From: Pseudomonadota bacterium
GTDB lineage: Bacteria > Pseudomonadota > Alphaproteobacteria > Acetobacterales > Acetobacteraceae
Assembly: GCA_021780935.1 (NCBI GenBank)
Contig: JAJXXT010000111.1
Location: 1 to 9,358, forward strand
Reading direction: 5' to 3'
Length of the DNA: 9,358 bases
The notes beneath the pieces are model-generated. The model did no database searches. It had not been told where the DNA came from and saw nothing but the letters and a program-made list of their open reading frames with translations. Position 1 is the first letter of the stretch; every line of letters starts with the position of its first letter. Shown here piece after piece: positions 1 to 6,293 of the stretch. Position numbers and translations under genes: made by a program.

Positions 1-849
1 CAGGAACGGTGCCGGGTTGATGCGGCGCAGCGCGCGGTAGAGGGCGAAGGGCGGCAAGGCGAAGGGCACCGAGAAGCGCTGGCTCGGCACGATCTGGAAG
101 GCATCGCCGGCGCGGATATAGTCCTTCGCCCGCTCGACCGCGGCGATGAACCCGTCCTTGGTGAAATTCGATGACGGGGCCGGCAGGGGCGGCAGCTCGA
201 CCGGCGGGGCCGGGTGCGGCAGCGGCCGGTCGAGCGCCGCCTCTGCCTCCTCGAGCGCGGCCTCGGCCTCGGCATGGGCGCGCTCGGCGCTGACCCCGCG
301 GCGCGGATAGACCGGCGCGATCAGGCTCAGCTCGTCGTTGATGTTGTCGAAAATCGCGAACAGCGTCGGCCGCACCAGGATCGCGTCCGGCATGCCGAGC
401 GGGTCGACGTTCTTCGCCGGCAGCCGCTCCATCTGGCGCACCATGTCGTAGCCGAGATACCCGACCAGACCGCCGGCCATCGGCGGCAGGCTCTCCGCCA
501 CCTCCAGGCGCGTCTCGGCGATCAGCGCGCGCAGACTTTCGAGCGGGGCGAGCGCGTCGGCGACGAAGGCGTGCGGCGCGGAGCGGGCGTCGCGGTTGAT
601 CTCGGCCCGCCCGTCGCGACAGCGCCAGATCAGGTCCGGAGCCAGGCCGATGATGGAATAGCGCCCGCGTGCGGCTCCGCCCTCGACGCTTTCGAGCAGA
701 AAGGCGTTGGGTTTGCCGTGGCCGAGCTTGAGAAAGGCGGCGACCGGCGTCTGCAGGTCCGCCACGCCGCGCCGCCAGAGCAGCGTCCCGCGCCCGGTTT
801 CATACGCCGAGCGGAAGGCGGCGAAGCCGGGGGAGACGGAGACATTCAT
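1..849 (-). CDS. trpE: Anthranilate synthase component I (TrpE), N-terminal 283 residues, truncated by the window edge
   Basis: TrpE joins the TrpG glutaminase to convert chorismate plus glutamine-derived ammonia to anthranilate, the first committed step of cytoplasmic tryptophan synthesis. The visible part contains the N-terminal anthranilate-synthase domain (about residues 15-160). It includes the LLESVEGG stretch at 51-58, whose LLES element forms part of the tryptophan feedback site in known TrpE proteins, and RGRYSIIG at 61-68. The chorismate-binding domain begins near 230 with the family signature IRAGDAFQIVPSQRF (245-259). The last visible residues, NPAPFL (278-283), match the second feedback-site region, usually NPSP, with Ala in place of Ser. 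The ATG at 849-847 is chosen because an AGGAG lies 10 bases upstream and the protein starts at the usual family position. The catalytic core lies beyond base 1. It sits 91 bp downstream of ppiD on the same strand. Identification is very secure. Confidence 0.97.
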   Translation of the reverse strand, partial: MNVSVSPGFAAFRSAYETGRGTLLWRRGVADLQTPVAAFLKLGHGKPNAFLLESVEGGAARGRYSIIGLAPDLIWRCRDGRAEINRDARSAPHAFVADALAPLESLRALIAETRLEVAESLPPMAGGLVGYLGYDMVRQMERLPAKNVDPLGMPDAILVRPTLFAIFDNINDELSLIAPVYPRRGVSAERAHAEAEAALEEAEAALDRPLPHPAPPVELPPLPAPSSNFTKDGFIAAVERAKDYIRAGDAFQIVPSQRFSVPFALPPFALYRALRRINPAPFL

Positions 850-859
850 CGGGCGCGGA

Positions 860-864
860 CTCCT
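860..864 (-). promoter_or_regulatory. Shine-Dalgarno for trpE
   Basis: On the minus strand AGGAG (864-860) precedes the trpE ATG (849-847) by 10 bases, slightly longer than ideal. It is the only good purine-rich ribosome binding site near this start and supports the chosen initiation codon. Confidence 0.6.
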
Positions 865-875
865 GTCATTGCCGG

Positions 876-910
876 TGCAGGCTGGGCACGTTTTTGCAGG
901 CTGGGCACGT
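876..910 (-). repeat. 16-bp tandem direct repeat in the trpE upstream spacer
   Basis: The plus-strand 16-mer TGCAGGCTGGGCACGT occurs perfectly at 876-891 and again at 895-910 (period 19 bp). A third partial copy of the GGCACGT core lies at 919-925. Read toward trpE, this gives three ACGTGCC units at 15- and 19-bp intervals. The copies fill most of the 91-bp ppiD-trpE spacer, between the ppiD stop and the trpE ribosome binding site. The repeat itself is directly visible. A role as a regulator-binding site, or an origin as a simple local duplication, is inference. Confidence 0.75.
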
Positions 911-940
911 CTTTATTCGGCACGTCTGGCGTCGGGTGCC

Positions 941-2863
941 TCAGGGCTGGGCGATGCCCTGCAGCAGCGCTTCGTTGATGTGGGGCTTGGCTTCGGTCCG
1001 GACCGCCTGGAGATAGAGCGTCTCGATGTCCGCGCCCATGCGCCGCGTGAGCAGGTCGCGCAGGCGGCCGTAGCCGACCGCATCGGCCTTCGGGTCCGGC
1101 TCGGTGATGGTCGTGAGCGTGGCGACGAGGAAGCCTTCCGGCGTCTCCACCATCGTCGCTTCGCCGCGTTTCATGCTGAACAGCAGCACGTTGAGCTGCG
1201 ACGGAACCCCCGCCGCCGGGGCGAAGCGGCCGGTCGGCGGCAGCGTCGTCACGGTGAGCCCCGCCTTGGCAGCGGCGGCGGCGAGCGTCTCGCCGGCCCT
1301 GACCGCGGCATAGAGCGTGGCGGCGGCCTGTTCCTGGGCGCGGCGCCGCGCCTGCTCGGTCCAGGCCTGGGTCACCGCGGCCTGCACCTCGGCGAACGGC
1401 TTCTGCGCCGGGGGGGTGACCGATTCGACGACGAGCGCGTAGTAGGACGAGGCCTGCGGCTGGGTCTTGCCCTCGGCGGGCGCGGGAACCTCGGTCAGGT
1501 GCGGCGGCTGGCCGGGCTTGGTCTGGAAGGCGGCGGCGATCAGCGCGGCGCGCAGCTCCGGCGGACCGGGGATCGGCGCCGGCGTGCCGGACGCCGTGTC
1601 GCCCTTGGCATCCAGCGTGCCGCTGACCGCGGCCAGGCCGGCATCGCCGGGCAGTTCGTCGAGCTTGGCGCCGCCGGCGAGCTGGTCTTCGATCTTGTTG
1701 GCGCGGTCGTAGATGGCATCGGAGGCTTTCTGCAGCGCGACGCTGCGGCGCAGCTCGTCCTTCACCTGCTCCAGGCTGCGCTTGGCGCCCTGGGTGATCT
1801 TGCCGACCTTGAAAACGTAGTAGCCGATATCGGTCTTGACCGGGCCGGAGACCTCGTCGGGCTTGGCGGCGAACAGCGCCTCGGCGAGCGGCGGGATCGG
1901 GACTTCCGCCGCCGTGGTGTCGGTGAGGGTGATCGCATTGCCGCCCGGCCCCCGCGCGGCCTTCTCCATCGCGGCCCAGTCAGCGCCGCCGCGCCACTGT
2001 TCCGCCAGCGTCTTGGCCTTGGCCTCGTCCTGCGCCAGCAGCACGTCGGCCGAGCGCTTCTCGGGCACGTCGAACTCGGCCCGGCGCTGGTCGTAGGCGG
2101 CGGCGAGCTCCTCGTCGGAGACCTGGACGGTCTTGGCGATGGTCTCCGGGGCGAGGACGACGGCCTTGATGCGGCGCAGCTCGGGGGTGCTGAACAGGTC
2201 GGGATGGTTGGCCCAGAATCGTTCCAGGCTCGCCGTCTGCGGCGCCGCCGGTGCCGGCGCGCTGGCGAGGGGGAAGCTGACGGCGTCGGCGGTGCGTGTC
2301 TCGCCGCGGAAATCGAAGAAGGCCTGGACCATGCTCTCCGGCGCCACCGCGCCGGCACGCACCGCGGCGAGGAGCTGGCGCTGAGCGAGGTCGCTGCGCA
2401 GCAGGCCGAGGAACCGTGCCTCCGAGAGCCCGGCATTCTGCAGCATCCGTTCGAGCGCGATCCGGTCCAGTCCGCCATCCTTGCGGCGCAGTCCCGGAAG
2501 GTCCAGCACCGCGGCGCGCAGCGCGTCGTCGGGCACGACCAGGCCGAAGCCGGTGATCTGCGCCGCCACCGCGCTCTCGGTGATCAGCTGTTCGACGGCG
2601 CGGCGGGCGAGCGCGGTGCGGATCTCGGCCGTGGGTTCGGCGTTGGCGCCGGCATTGCGCTGATATTGTGCCAACTGCTGCTGGTAGGCCTGCTGCACCA
2701 CCGGAATTTCGAGCTTCTGCCCGGCCGCGGTCGCAACGGTCGTGTCCACGCTGACCAGACGGACCATGTCCGCCACGCCCCAGAGCGCGAAGGCGGCGAC
2801 CAGCACCATGAACAGGGCGCGGACGATCCAGGTGTTCAGGTAGGCGCGGAACGAGGTGAGCAT
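941..2863 (-). CDS. ppiD: PpiD-type membrane-anchored periplasmic foldase (SurA_N / parvulin family), 640 aa
   Basis: PpiD proteins are anchored in the inner membrane by one N-terminal helix and assist folding of exported proteins near the Sec translocon. Here a short cytoplasmic N-terminus (MLTSFRAYLNTW) leads into a hydrophobic segment at about 14-33. A SurA_N-like helical chaperone region follows at about 35-165. A parvulin-like domain spans about 268-358, ending in the typical VKTDIGYYVFKVGKI, and a C-terminal helical region contains YYALVVESVTPPA (474-486). At 640 residues it is close to the roughly 620 of E. coli PpiD. The usual catalytic His of the parvulin RxSHIL motif is replaced (RSADVLL, 270-276) and the GWF-type motif is absent, so isomerase activity is doubtful. 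The reading frame stays open upstream to 3286, but MLTSFR at 2863 is preferred because it sits directly before the anchor helix, as in alphaproteobacterial homologues; the ribosome binding site (GGGA region) is weak. The gene lies between trmO and trpE on the same strand. Confidence 0.92.
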   Translation of the reverse strand: MLTSFRAYLNTWIVRALFMVLVAAFALWGVADMVRLVSVDTTVATAAGQKLEIPVVQQAYQQQLAQYQRNAGANAEPTAEIRTALARRAVEQLITESAVAAQITGFGLVVPDDALRAAVLDLPGLRRKDGGLDRIALERMLQNAGLSEARFLGLLRSDLAQRQLLAAVRAGAVAPESMVQAFFDFRGETRTADAVSFPLASAPAPAAPQTASLERFWANHPDLFSTPELRRIKAVVLAPETIAKTVQVSDEELAAAYDQRRAEFDVPEKRSADVLLAQDEAKAKTLAEQWRGGADWAAMEKAARGPGGNAITLTDTTAAEVPIPPLAEALFAAKPDEVSGPVKTDIGYYVFKVGKITQGAKRSLEQVKDELRRSVALQKASDAIYDRANKIEDQLAGGAKLDELPGDAGLAAVSGTLDAKGDTASGTPAPIPGPPELRAALIAAAFQTKPGQPPHLTEVPAPAEGKTQPQASSYYALVVESVTPPAQKPFAEVQAAVTQAWTEQARRRAQEQAAATLYAAVRAGETLAAAAAKAGLTVTTLPPTGRFAPAAGVPSQLNVLLFSMKRGEATMVETPEGFLVATLTTITEPDPKADAVGYGRLRDLLTRRMGADIETLYLQAVRTEAKPHINEALLQGIAQP

Positions 2864-2946
2864 GCAAGCGATCCCGAAAAGCGGCGCCGCACCATAGAAA
2901 CCGGGCCCCCGCTTGGCCAGAGGGGGCGCGACCGCGGCACGGGCGC
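2864..2946 (-). other. 83-bp trmO-ppiD spacer with a GC-rich inverted repeat
   Basis: The spacer holds a 6-bp perfect stem (GCCCCC at 2905-2910 against GGGGGC at 2922-2927) around an 11-base loop that itself contains the palindrome TGGCCA. On the minus strand the stem is followed by CCGGTTTC rather than a T-run, so it is not a convincing intrinsic terminator. It could slow transcription or be chance in GC-rich DNA. The ppiD start follows about 40 bases later. No other element is evident. Confidence 0.35.
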
Positions 2947-3438
2947 TCAGGTGCCGGGCGTGGCGTGCTCCGGGCGGAGGTCGATCAGCCGGGTGCCGTC
3001 GACGCAGTCCAGGCCGCGCACGCTGAGCGTGGTGCCGTCGATGCCGACGAGATCGACCACCGATGACGCGATCGGGTTGGGCCGGACCGGAGAGCGCAGT
3101 GCGAAGGTGCCGATCAGCAGGCCGTTGCGCCGCGGCCGCTGCAGCACGAGGTCGCGGCGCGAGAGGTGCATCCAGTACAGCACCTGCAGGCGAGGGTGCT
3201 GCTCCAGGCCGGTCAGCGCCTCGGCCCAGCGCGGGTCGACGACGATGGTGCAGATCGGCCCGTCGCGCCGGCCGCGGTGCGGGCATTCCTCCCGCTGCGC
3301 CCAGGGCGTGTGGATGACGCCGATGAAATAGAGCGCGGCATCGGTCTGCGCCGGCAGGGCGACCGGAACCTCGCCGGGACGCAGGTCCGAAGCCGCCTCG
3401 GTCGGCGAAACGGGCGCTTCGCTGTCGGTTGGGTGCAT
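2947..3438 (-). CDS. trmO: tRNA (N6-threonylcarbamoyladenosine-37-N6)-methyltransferase, TrmO/TsaA family, short form, 163 aa
   Basis: TrmO uses S-adenosylmethionine to methylate t6A at position 37 of certain ANN-decoding tRNAs, giving m6t6A. The single TsaA-like beta-barrel domain covers about residues 36-157. Family blocks are clear: FIGVIHTPW (38-46), ECPHRGRRDG (51-60), VLYWMHLSRRDL (86-97), GTFALRSPVRPNPI (110-123) and LDCVDGTRLIDLRP (143-156). The C-terminal domain of the 235-residue E. coli enzyme is missing, so this is the compact single-domain form. The first 30 or so residues are Pro/Ala/Glu-rich and probably disordered. The ATG at 3438 is the only ATG ahead of the domain, but no strong Shine-Dalgarno precedes it, and a later non-ATG start could be used. 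It is transcribed divergently from the glycosyltransferase operon and toward ppiD. Family membership is secure; exact tRNA substrates are inferred from the family. Confidence 0.9.
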   Translation of the reverse strand: MHPTDSEAPVSPTEAASDLRPGEVPVALPAQTDAALYFIGVIHTPWAQREECPHRGRRDGPICTIVVDPRWAEALTGLEQHPRLQVLYWMHLSRRDLVLQRPRRNGLLIGTFALRSPVRPNPIASSVVDLVGIDGTTLSVRGLDCVDGTRLIDLRPEHATPGT

Positions 3439-3579
3439 GGGCGGACTATGCCTGCGGCGCGGACGAGGCGTCCAGGGATCGGCTGCCGGGTCGCCGCGCG
3501 CGAAACGAGGCCAGCCCGTTCAGCGTTGTCAGGCTTGCGTCAGCTTCGGCCCCTATGACTGTGAGGGATCGGAACAGGT

Positions 3580-3598
3580 GTCGCCGCCCTGCGGCGAC
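3580..3598 (+). repeat. Perfect 8-bp inverted repeat (hairpin) in the leader of the glycosyltransferase operon
   Basis: GTCGCCGC (3580-3587) and GCGGCGAC (3591-3598) are exact reverse complements separated by the loop CCT. There is no T-tract, and the site lies between divergent genes, so a terminator role is unlikely. It lies 89 bp upstream of the plus-strand ATG and could act as an operator or as a structured 5' leader element. The structure is directly visible; its function is unknown. Confidence 0.5.
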
Positions 3599-3674
3599 CC
3601 GGATCGGGCGAGGCGGCATCCGCACCGCGCCAGGTCTTGAGCGGGATGTCGTTCCGACCGAACCAGCGGAGCGG

Positions 3675-3680
3675 AAAGGA
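3675..3680 (+). promoter_or_regulatory. Shine-Dalgarno deciding the start of the double glycosyltransferase
   Basis: AAAGGA at 3675-3680 lies 7 bases before the ATG at 3688, a near-ideal site and the best ribosome binding site in the window. It argues for starting at MPDGSFEF rather than at the in-frame upstream ATGs at 3637 or 3646. Confidence 0.8.
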
Positions 3681-3687
3681 AGTTATC

Positions 3688-6288
3688 ATGCCCGACGGCA
3701 GTTTCGAATTCAGCTCCGAGCCATTCCGGGCCGGACCGGCGGGGCCGCGCGCCGCTGCCCGCTCGCGGGTGTTTCTCTATTCGCACGACACGTTCGGGCT
3801 CGGCCATCTGCGCCGCAATCTCGCCATCGCCGAGCAGTTGCTGGCCTCCGATGATGGCTGCGAGGTGTGGCTGCTCAGCGGCTCGCCGGTGATCCGCCGG
3901 TGGGATCTGCCCGCGGGCCTCTGGGTGCAGCCGCTGCCGCCGGTGGTGAAAGTCGGGGCCGAGCGCTACGTCGCGCGCGGCGGCGTGCATCCGTTCGGGC
4001 TGGTCAAGGGCTATCGCGAGGCGCTCATCCTCAATGCCGTGATGCGCGAGCGCCCGGACGTGATCGTGATCGATCATGCCCCCGCCGGCATGAAGAACGA
4101 ACTCCTGCCGATGCTGGCGGCGGTGCGCCAGGAAATGCCGGATACGCGGGTCGTGCTCGGGCTGCGCGACATCATCGACGCGCCGGAAGTGGTCTGCCGC
4201 CTGTGGCAGGAGGAGGAGACCTACGAGCTGCTGGAACACGCCTACGACCAGATCATGGTCTATGGCAGCCGGGACCTGTTCGATCTCGCCGCGAGCTATC
4301 GTCTGCCGTCCACCGTCGCCGCGAAGCTGCGCTACGTCGGCTATGTCGGCCGCCCTGCCGCGGCGCGGGTCGACGCTCCGTGGCCGGGCCTGGAGGCCGC
4401 GCCCGGCAAGCGGGTGCTGGTGACCGCCGGCGGTGGTGGCGACGGCTACGGCATGATGCTGGCGTATTTGAATGCTCTGGCGTCGCTGCCGGTGCACGCC
4501 ACCGCCTCGCTGCTCGTGCCCGGCCCGCTGATGCCGCATGAACAGGTGGAGGCGCTGAGGCACCTGGCGGCGGCGCGGCCGGATGTCGGGCTCCTGCCCT
4601 TCACGACCGATCTCGTGCACAGCGTGGCGCGGGCCGATCTGGTGGTGGGGATGGGTGGCTACAACACGGTTTCGGAGATTCTGGCGGCGAACAAGCCGGC
4701 CATCATCGTGCCGCGCGCGGCGCCGCGGGTGGAGCAGTTGTTGCGGGCGCGCCTGCTGGAGCGGCTCGGCCTGGTGCGGGTGGCCGAGGAGGGGGCGGAC
4801 CTGGCGGCGCGGCTCGCCGCCATGTTGCCGGTCGTGCTGGCGGAGCCGGCGCCACCGGCACGGCGCGCCGGCGTGATCGATCTCGATGGCGCGCGCCGCG
4901 CCGCCGCGGCGATCGCCGACCTCGCGGCCACGCTGAGCCCCGCGCCGGTGCCGGCGGCGCCAGCCCCGGTGCAAGCGGCGCCGACGCCGGCGCATGGCCG
5001 GCGCGTCGCCTATGTCATGAAGCGCTACCCGCGGCTCAGCGAGACCTTCATCCTCAACGAGATCTGCGCCATGGAGGAACTCGGCGAGCGGCTCGAAATC
5101 TATTCGCTGCTGCCGCCGGAGCCGCCGCCGCACCATCCCATGGTGTCGCGGGTCGCGGCGCCGGTGCACCATCTGCCGCTCACCCTGGGCCGGAAGCTGG
5201 CGGTGCTGGCGCGGGCCCACGCGGCGAGTCTGGCGGCGGCGCCGCTGCGCTATGCCGGCGCGGTCGGCCGCGCCGCGCTCTGGTCGGTGCAGTCGCCGAA
5301 CCCGCTCTCGGTGTGGAAGCAGTTCCTGCGGGCCGGGTTCCTGGCCACGCTTTGCCGCGAGCGCGGCATCACCCACATCCACGCCCATTTCGCCAATGCG
5401 CCGGCGGCGGTGGCGCGATTCGCCTCGGTCATGTCGGGACGGCCGTTCAGCTTCACGACCCACGCCAAGGATCTGTACCTGACGCCGGCAAAAGTCATAC
5501 GCAAGCGCGTGAACGCCGCCGCGTTCGTGGTCACCTGCACGCATCACAATGTGGAGTATCTGCGCCAGGTGCTGCCGGCGGAGTCGCACCGCAAGGTGAA
5601 CCTCATCTATCACGGCATCGATCTATCGCGGTTCCGCTATCGCGTGCCGCGCTACAGCTTCCTGGCGCTCGGCGCGGAGGCGCAGATCCTGTGTGTGGCC
5701 AGGCTGGTGGCGAAGAAGGGGCTCGATGATCTGATCGCCGCCTGTGCCATTCTGGCGGCCCAGGGGCAGCGGTTCCGCTGCCGCATCGTCGGCGCCGGGC
5801 CGCTGCGCGAGACGCTCGCTGCCGACATCGCCGCCCGTGGCCTCGATGGCATCGTCACGCTCGAAGGGGCGATGACCCACGACAATCTGATCGGGCTGTT
5901 CGCCCAGGCGGACCTGTTCGCGCTCGCGCCGCGCATCACCGACGATGGCGATCGCGACGGGATTCCCAATGTCATCGTCGAGGCGATGGCGACGGGCGTG
6001 CCCGTGGTTTCCACCGCGGTCTCGGGCGTCCCCGAACTGGTCGAGCACGAGCGCACCGGGCTCCTGGTGCCGCCGAACGACCCCGCGGCGCTGGCCGCGG
6101 CGATGGCGCGTCTGCTCATCGAGCCGATGCTCGGCCAGCGGCTGGCCGCCGCCGCGCGCAGCCGGCTCGATGGCTGCTTCGATTGCTGGCAGAACACGCG
6201 GGCGCTGCGGGGGCTCGTCGGCTCCCTCGTCTGCGAGGCGGTCACGCCCTCGCTCGCCGACGCCGACGCCGAGCCGGCGGCGGCGTGA
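3688..6288 (+). CDS. Fused double glycosyltransferase: MurG-like GT-B domain plus GT4 domain, 866 aa
   Basis: Two complete GT-B glycosyltransferases share one chain. Domain 1 (about 27-416) resembles the predicted MurG-like transferases of COG4671. It has an N-terminal YSHDTFGLGHLRRN loop (31-44), a second Rossmann start VLVTAGGGGDGYG (243-255), and a donor-site block VVGMGGYNTVSEILAANKP (319-337) followed by IIVPR (339-343) and EQ (349-350). A Pro/Ala linker (418-435) leads to domain 2 (about 438-850), a GT4 enzyme. Domain 2 has MKRYPRLSETFILNE (444-458), HIHAHFAN (563-570), THAKDLY (591-597), ILCVARLVAKKGL (667-679), VGAGPL (701-706) and DGIPNVIVEAMATGVPVVS (757-775). In that last block Asp757 replaces the first Glu of the classical E-x7-E motif while Glu765 is kept. 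No signal peptide or membrane helix is evident, so it is probably cytoplasmic or membrane-peripheral. It heads the operon and is followed almost without a gap by a second GT4 gene and an ABC exporter. Sugar donors and acceptors cannot be read from the sequence. Confidence 0.92.
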   Translation: MPDGSFEFSSEPFRAGPAGPRAAARSRVFLYSHDTFGLGHLRRNLAIAEQLLASDDGCEVWLLSGSPVIRRWDLPAGLWVQPLPPVVKVGAERYVARGGVHPFGLVKGYREALILNAVMRERPDVIVIDHAPAGMKNELLPMLAAVRQEMPDTRVVLGLRDIIDAPEVVCRLWQEEETYELLEHAYDQIMVYGSRDLFDLAASYRLPSTVAAKLRYVGYVGRPAAARVDAPWPGLEAAPGKRVLVTAGGGGDGYGMMLAYLNALASLPVHATASLLVPGPLMPHEQVEALRHLAAARPDVGLLPFTTDLVHSVARADLVVGMGGYNTVSEILAANKPAIIVPRAAPRVEQLLRARLLERLGLVRVAEEGADLAARLAAMLPVVLAEPAPPARRAGVIDLDGARRAAAAIADLAATLSPAPVPAAPAPVQAAPTPAHGRRVAYVMKRYPRLSETFILNEICAMEELGERLEIYSLLPPEPPPHHPMVSRVAAPVHHLPLTLGRKLAVLARAHAASLAAAPLRYAGAVGRAALWSVQSPNPLSVWKQFLRAGFLATLCRERGITHIHAHFANAPAAVARFASVMSGRPFSFTTHAKDLYLTPAKVIRKRVNAAAFVVTCTHHNVEYLRQVLPAESHRKVNLIYHGIDLSRFRYRVPRYSFLALGAEAQILCVARLVAKKGLDDLIAACAILAAQGQRFRCRIVGAGPLRETLAADIAARGLDGIVTLEGAMTHDNLIGLFAQADLFALAPRITDDGDRDGIPNVIVEAMATGVPVVSTAVSGVPELVEHERTGLLVPPNDPAALAAAMARLLIEPMLGQRLAAAARSRLDGCFDCWQNTRALRGLVGSLVCEAVTPSLADADAEPAAA
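4939..4980 (+). repeat. Two 21-bp imperfect repeats encoding the Pro/Ala interdomain linker
   Basis: The linker of the double glycosyltransferase contains PAPVPAA (residues 418-424) followed by PAPVQAA (425-431) and then a degenerate PTPA. At DNA level these are adjacent 21-bp imperfect repeats (4939-4959 and 4960-4980). A flexible proline-rich tether exactly between the two catalytic domains supports a real two-enzyme fusion. Confidence 0.7.
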
Positions 6289-6293
6289 CGCCG

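Larger units (their letters stand above)
3439..3687. promoter_or_regulatory. Divergent intergenic region between trmO and the glycosyltransferase operon
   Basis: This 249-bp stretch separates two divergently transcribed units and must hold promoters for both unless transcription starts farther away. Weak candidates are TTGTCA (3526-3531) and TATGAC (3554-3559) on the plus strand, but their 22-bp separation is too long for a standard pair. On the minus strand CTGACA (3532-3527) resembles a -35 box without a matching -10. Three similar pentamers, TTCAG (3519-3523), GTCAG (3528-3532) and GTCAG (3539-3543), lie 9 and 11 bp apart and could be operator half-sites. A hairpin at 3580-3598 and the ribosome binding site at 3675-3680 complete the region. 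No convincing coding sequence is seen here. Confidence 0.5.

Noticed and set aside
2905..2927. GC-rich stem-loop as a trmO terminator
   Set aside because: Short 6-bp stem with an 11-base loop and no T-tract afterwards, so it is not a convincing intrinsic terminator. It is described only as an inverted repeat in the spacer.
2864..3286. In-frame upstream extension of ppiD (141 extra residues)
   Set aside because: It overlaps trmO, is Arg/Pro/Ala-rich, and would bury the N-terminal anchor helix. MLTSFR directly before the helix fits the family.
707..3331. 874-residue open frame on the plus strand opposite trpE, ppiD and trmO
   Set aside because: Low-complexity Arg/Gly/Leu-rich translation with no domain, antisense to three well-supported genes. 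It is the usual antisense shadow of GC-rich genes with G/C-biased third positions.
3637..3687. Upstream in-frame ATGs for the double glycosyltransferase
   Set aside because: The strong AAAGGA site 7 bases before the ATG at 3688 lies inside this extension, and the upstream starts have no comparable site.
3553..5613. 686-residue minus-strand frame opposite the double glycosyltransferase
   Set aside because: His/Arg/Gln-rich translation with no recognisable motif, directly antisense to clear glycosyltransferase domains; a shadow ORF.
6183..6293. Upstream in-frame extension of the second GT4
   Set aside because: It would overlap the double glycosyltransferase by over 100 bases, and its translation is Arg/Gly/Ala-rich. 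The GT4 fold begins at MRIVYLNLD.
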